From Phycisphaerales bacterium (GTDB lineage: Bacteria > Planctomycetota > Phycisphaerae > UBA1845), in NCBI GenBank assembly GCA_003597935.1, contig QZJT01000096.1, positions 1 to 34,123 of the forward strand: DNA of 34,123 bases, written 5' to 3'. The translations under genes were made by a program, and so were the position numbers. Below the pieces are notes generated by a model. It did no database searches. It saw only the letters and a list, made by a program, of their open reading frames with translations, and had not been told where the DNA came from. Positions 30,894 through 34,123 of the stretch are shown piece after piece. Numbering within the stretch: position 1 is the first letter of the stretch; the number at the start of each line of letters is the position of its first letter.

Positions 30894-32101
30894 TCCACCA
30901 GCTCCAATGCATATTGCTCTGCCAGCGTGAGACGATCGGGGCTTTGATCTTCCGGTCGAACGGGTGGCGCAGGATTGATCTGAGTGCGATCCTTGTTGCG
31001 CTTCAGGATAGTGACGGACTCCCGCCTGGCATCGAAGAAGTCGATAAAGTACGGCGAGTGGGTCGTGAAAATGAACTGCGACGCCGGGGCTCGCTCTTCA
31101 AACAGGTCGAAGACCCGGCGAAGTTGGCCAGGATAAATCCCGTTTTCGGGCTCTTCGATGACCGTCACGGCTGGGACTCCCGCGGCGTCGGTCACCAGTG
31201 CACTCCTTTCCACGATATAGCCCAGCCCCATGCAGCGAAGGGTTCCGTCGGACAGTCCATACCACGATGCACTGCTCCGCCCGCGGAGTGCGACGAACGG
31301 AACTGCTCCCTGATCCGGCGCAGGGAAGAAATTGATCGCTTCCAGGTCGGGTTCGACAATGTGAGTATGATCGATGACGTTTCGGTATCGCGCCTCATCC
31401 AGGTTCTTCAATTGAAAAATGGCGGAGGAGAGGTTGTCGCCGCTTGGGCTGAGCGCGGGCATTACGCCCTGGTTGGTACGAAATCCCGTGCGTATGGCCG
31501 ATGGGCTGAGGCAGTAGTAATTCCAATGGAAGAGGAACCGGCGAAACAAGATGGCGCGACGATTCGTTTCCAGTTCGTACAGCTTGGACAGCATCGTTGC
31601 ATTCGCGGGGACAGGTGTGCTGGGTGCATGCGCCGGCTGCCCCTGCTCGTGTTGAATTTCGTCAAAGAGCTTCGCTTCATGTCCGTCGCTATCAAGCAGC
31701 ACGACGTCGTTGAACCCCTCACCGGATAACACCAGCTTTTCATTGACGACACGAAGCCCGATCGGAGCGGGGGCTGAAGCCAGTCGAGCAGGAAATCGCT
31801 CCAGCACAAGATCGTATGTGAACTCACAAGGTTTCGCCCCGAACTCGAGTTCGCAGGTGCAGGAAAACTCCATCTCCTCCCGCTTGGAATACCAGTTGCT
31901 CATCTCGAGGATCCCACCGGGAACCCAGGCTGCCGCGGCCGTCGTGAGATCCTGCCGGGCGGTCGCCCCGAGGAAGACGATCGCGCTGGAGAGATTGGTC
32001 TTACCCGAATTATTAGCGCCGATGACGAGGTGTCTATCTGTAAAGTCGAACTCGGCGTTCAGAAACGTCCTGTAGTTGTGAAGTTTGAGCTTCCTGAGCA
32101 T
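30890..32101 (-). CDS. AAA family (AAA_21/OLD-like) ATPase of a putative defence module
   Basis: Protein of 403 residues of the SMC/ABC-like AAA_21 class. The start MLRKLKLHNYRTF and Walker A GANNSGKT (28-35) are typical. An ABC-signature-like YGLSDGTLRCMG lies at 281-292, Walker B AVTVIEEPENG at 311-321, and the His switch THSPYFIDFF at 347-356. Between Walker A and the signature is a long insert, as in OLD, PARIS AriA and related effector ATPases, but no TOPRIM domain is fused; that role may fall to the next gene. ATG 32101 gives the family start, with AAGG upstream; GTG 32134 would add 11 residues. It lies only 48 bp behind pgk on the same strand, with clearly lower G+C than pgk. Confidence 0.85.
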   Translation of the reverse strand: MLRKLKLHNYRTFLNAEFDFTDRHLVIGANNSGKTNLSSAIVFLGATARQDLTTAAAAWVPGGILEMSNWYSKREEMEFSCTCELEFGAKPCEFTYDLVLERFPARLASAPAPIGLRVVNEKLVLSGEGFNDVVLLDSDGHEAKLFDEIQHEQGQPAHAPSTPVPANATMLSKLYELETNRRAILFRRFLFHWNYYCLSPSAIRTGFRTNQGVMPALSPSGDNLSSAIFQLKNLDEARYRNVIDHTHIVEPDLEAINFFPAPDQGAVPFVALRGRSSASWYGLSDGTLRCMGLGYIVERSALVTDAAGVPAVTVIEEPENGIYPGQLRRVFDLFEERAPASQFIFTTHSPYFIDFFDARRESVTILKRNKDRTQINPAPPVRPEDQSPDRLTLAEQYALELVD

Positions 32102-32149
32102 GGTCTGATTCGCCTTCATTCTGGTCAAAGTCACTGGTATGCGGTCATC

Positions 32150-33385
32150 TCATGCCTCATCCAGCACTTCGATCGCCGCGAATCGCCGGCCTTCCAGGAA
32201 CTCCAGCGATGCGCCGCCGCCGGTGGAGACGTGCGAGACCTTGTCCGACAGACCCGCCTGCGCCACGGCGGCCGCGCTGTCGCCGCCGCCGACGATCGTA
32301 ATGGCGCCACGGGCGGTTGCCTCCGCCAAGGCCTGGGCGATCGCCGTCGTACCGCGGTCGAAGGGCCTGGTCTCGAACACGCCCATCGGTCCGTTCCACA
32401 GGATCGTCTCCGCCTGCGACAGCACCCGACGGAACTTCTCGATCGTCTGCGGACCGATGTCCAGGCCCATGTAGTGCTGCGTCACGTCCAGGCCGCAGGT
32501 GATCGTGGCGGCGTCCGGCTGGATCCGCTCCGCAGCGATGCAATCGACGGGCAGGACCAGCTTGTCGCCGGCCTTCTGCCGCAGGGTGCGGGCCACGTCG
32601 AAGGCGTCCGGTTCGACCAGGCTCGCGCCCACGTCACGCCCCTCGGCGGCCGAAAAGGTGAACATCATCGCCCCACCCACCAGCAGCGAGTCGCACCTGG
32701 CCAGCAGGCTCTCGATCACCTTGATCTTGTCGGAGACCTTCGCCCCCCCCAGGATGGCGACGAAGGGCCGCCTGGGAGCGCTGACGGCCTTGCCGAGGAA
32801 CTCCAGTTCCCTCTGTACCAGGTATCCGACGACGCGCGGCCGGCCCTCCATCAATTGTGGCACGGTCAACATGCTGGCGTTGTCGCGGTGACAGGTGCCG
32901 AAGGCGTCGTTGACGTAAGCGTCGCCCAGGTCGGCGATCTGCCGTGCGAACGCCCGCTTGGCGGACTTCAGCGCCGCGTCCTTGGCGGCGTCCTTGTCTT
33001 TGATCGTCTCGGCGTCGTGGAAGCGGAGGTTTTCCAGCACGCAGACGTCGCCGTCGCGCAGCCGGCCGACCGCCGACGCCACCTGCGGACCGGTGCAGTC
33101 CGGGAGCATGGCGACGCTTCGTCCGAGGTGCTCGCTCAGCCGCGCCGCTACCGGCGCCAGCGAGAACTCATCACGGTCCGACGGTTTGCCGGACGGCCGG
33201 CCGAGGTGGCTCATCAGGATGGCGCGGCCGCCGTCGTCGATGATCTTGCGCACCGTCGGCAGCGCCGCCAGGATGCGGGTTTCGTCGGTCACCCGACGGC
33301 CGGCGTCAAGCGGGACGTTCAGGTCCAACCTTACCAGTACGCGCTTCGATCGCACGTCGATGTCGTCGAGGGTCTTCTTGTGCAT
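32150..33385 (-). CDS. pgk: Phosphoglycerate kinase
   Basis: Protein of 411 residues that transfers phosphate between 1,3-bisphosphoglycerate and ADP in glycolysis and gluconeogenesis. All family blocks are present: KRVLVRLDLNVPLD, LMSHLGRPSGK, VCVLENLRFH, YVNDAFGTCHRDNASM, FVAILGGAKVSDKI, LLVGGAMMFTF, ILWNGPMGVFE, GGGDSAAAV and VSTGGGASLEFLEG. The ATG at 33385 has a weak ribosome site. Gap genes often sit upstream of pgk, but here the upstream neighbour is a small interrupted gene. Downstream, the AAA/TOPRIM-like module starts within 50 bp and may be read from the pgk promoter. Confidence 0.96.
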   Translation of the reverse strand: MHKKTLDDIDVRSKRVLVRLDLNVPLDAGRRVTDETRILAALPTVRKIIDDGGRAILMSHLGRPSGKPSDRDEFSLAPVAARLSEHLGRSVAMLPDCTGPQVASAVGRLRDGDVCVLENLRFHDAETIKDKDAAKDAALKSAKRAFARQIADLGDAYVNDAFGTCHRDNASMLTVPQLMEGRPRVVGYLVQRELEFLGKAVSAPRRPFVAILGGAKVSDKIKVIESLLARCDSLLVGGAMMFTFSAAEGRDVGASLVEPDAFDVARTLRQKAGDKLVLPVDCIAAERIQPDAATITCGLDVTQHYMGLDIGPQTIEKFRRVLSQAETILWNGPMGVFETRPFDRGTTAIAQALAEATARGAITIVGGGDSAAAVAQAGLSDKVSHVSTGGGASLEFLEGRRFAAIEVLDEA

Positions 33386-33422
33386 GGTGGGTCCAACCCG
33401 TTTTCGTTATCCACGTGCGTTT

Positions 33423-33590
33423 TCAGGGCTGTTCGTCTTCACCCAGCATCGCCTCCCGGAGTTCCGAGAGCTTTTTCGCGACGTCGTCGTAGCCGTCGCG
33501 ATGGCAGTTCTTGATCATTCGGTGGAGCAGTTCCCGGATGTAGCCCTCGTCGTCAAACGAGGCTGCCCGCCGACGGCCGCCGACGGAATA
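33423..33590 (-). pseudogene. In-frame continuation of the small gene after a TAA stop (no start codon of its own)
   Basis: After the TAA at 33591-33593 the same frame continues for 55 sense codons to a TGA at 33423-33425. The translation has protein-like character: YSVGGRRRAASFDDEGYI, then RELLHRMIKNCHRDGYDD and VAKKLSELREAMLGEDEQP, an amphipathic acidic helix. No ATG, GTG or TTG lies in this frame before codon 25 (ATG 33518). It could be a broken C-terminal half, a recoded extension, or a short separate peptide from 33518. Confidence 0.5.
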
Positions 33591-33785
33591 TTACTCGTCG
33601 AAGGCGATCCGGTGCTCGCGCTCCAGCATCGCATCGAGGTACTCGGCGCTCTTCGGGTAGGTTTCCAACCCGGCGATGAGTTCCTTCACCTCGGCGAGGA
33701 CCACGTCGGAGTCGTCGCTGCGGCTGGACAGTCTAACGGCGACGCCGATGGCGATCACGGCGACGATGACGGCGACTTTTTTCAC
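33591..33785 (-). CDS. Small single-helix membrane-anchored protein (probably the N-terminal half of an interrupted gene)
   Basis: Protein of 64 residues from a GTG at 33785 with GGGAG nine bases upstream. It begins with a basic pair and a hydrophobic helix (KKVAVIVAVIAIGVAVRL), giving a membrane anchor or signal. A charged helical part follows (LAEVKELIAGLETYP, then YLDAMLEREHRIAFDE). No family is recognised. The frame continues after the stop with coding-like sequence, so the original product may have had about 120 residues. It lies upstream of pgk on the same strand. Confidence 0.55.
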   Translation of the reverse strand: MKKVAVIVAVIAIGVAVRLSSRSDDSDVVLAEVKELIAGLETYPKSAEYLDAMLEREHRIAFDE

Positions 33786-33833
33786 GGCTCTGTCTCCCGT
33801 ATGGTCAGCGACGACGGATCGCCCGGCCTCCAC

Positions 33834-34123
33834 GGCAGAAGGCGTGACCTGCGCCCGACCTCGCTTACACGGAGCGGACCGCCAGTCTAGTCGATGTTCG
33901 CGCCGATTGCCAAGGAACCCGAAAGGTCGCTGGACGGCGCCGCTGGATCAGACAACCGGCGCCGGGTGTATGCGACGCGTGCTCCCCGCGGTCGGCGCGT
34001 CGCGCGGAGAGACTCCCGGCATGAATGCCTCGCTCTTCTACACAAGTCTGCGCGGCAGGCGGCCCATGCGGCCAGTGAGGCTGGAAAACGCCTCCCGCTA
34101 CCGGATGCTGCCTGCCCCGAAGG
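33834..34123. other. Right-edge spacer without a supported gene
   Basis: About 290 bp with no convincing coding frame, tRNA or repeat copy. The start of a gene continuing beyond the window cannot be excluded. Confidence 0.4.

Noticed and set aside
1-34123. tRNA, rRNA and riboswitch genes
   Set aside because: Spacers were scanned by eye for T-loop (GGTTCGAATCC-like) and conserved rRNA or riboswitch cores. Nothing convincing was found, although a structure search could reveal weaker cases.

Overview
The window is GC-rich (about two thirds G+C by eye), uses GTG and TTG starts freely, and mixes central-metabolism genes with large secreted proteins carrying Cys-rich 'GACC' segments and long spacers full of short palindromic repeats. 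This combination fits a free-living planctomycete-like bacterium (Planctomycetota, perhaps Phycisphaerae). That placement is inference; no rRNA or other firm marker lies in the window.

Layout. 1-8.2 kb: the end of a GNAT acetyltransferase, a zinc-ribbon rhomboid protease, a secreted subtilisin-like protease with a Cys-rich tail, a two-helix membrane protein with an RCK domain (minus strand), and a secreted R/S/P-rich, Tyr-rich, TPR-like protein. 8.2-13 kb: a PHP phosphoesterase, a secreted PQQ-type sugar dehydrogenase, truB, and a secreted Cys-rich protein. 13.3-16.7 kb: a GbsR/MarR regulator with a visible promoter and dyad, a class 1B dihydroorotate dehydrogenase, a tiny acidic lipoprotein, and the E1-alpha subunit of a 2-oxoacid dehydrogenase. 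16.7-17.9 kb: a non-coding block with five copies of a two-hairpin repeat. 17.9-23.6 kb: alanine dehydrogenase with a small membrane protein, and a single-chain type IIG-like restriction-modification enzyme. 23.6-28.3 kb: a secreted cyclophilin with Ig-like domains, repeat and octamer tracts, pyruvate kinase, and an ABC-2 permease. 28.3-34.1 kb: a MITE-like element, ribulose-phosphate epimerase, a hypothetical gene, a translationally coupled AAA ATPase + TOPRIM-like pair directly behind pgk, phosphoglycerate kinase, and a small gene interrupted by an in-frame stop.

How the genes fit together. Several enzymes sit around pyruvate (pgk, pyk, alanine dehydrogenase, E1-alpha) with rpe nearby, but they are separate units and not one operon. 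Two defence-type loci interrupt them: the type IIG enzyme and the AAA/TOPRIM-like pair. The second has visibly lower G+C than pgk next to it and is the best candidate here for a little-described system. A further link is a shared C-terminal domain of about 80 residues on the secreted protease and the secreted sugar dehydrogenase.

The non-coding DNA is structured. There are three repeat classes: (A) 150-225 bp elements with ends like GGTGCGTGAC and a core beginning AGCGAGCCGCGTGGCTTC; (B) a 45-bp two-hairpin element; (C) heptamer or octamer simple repeats that begin at, or within a few bases of, stop codons.
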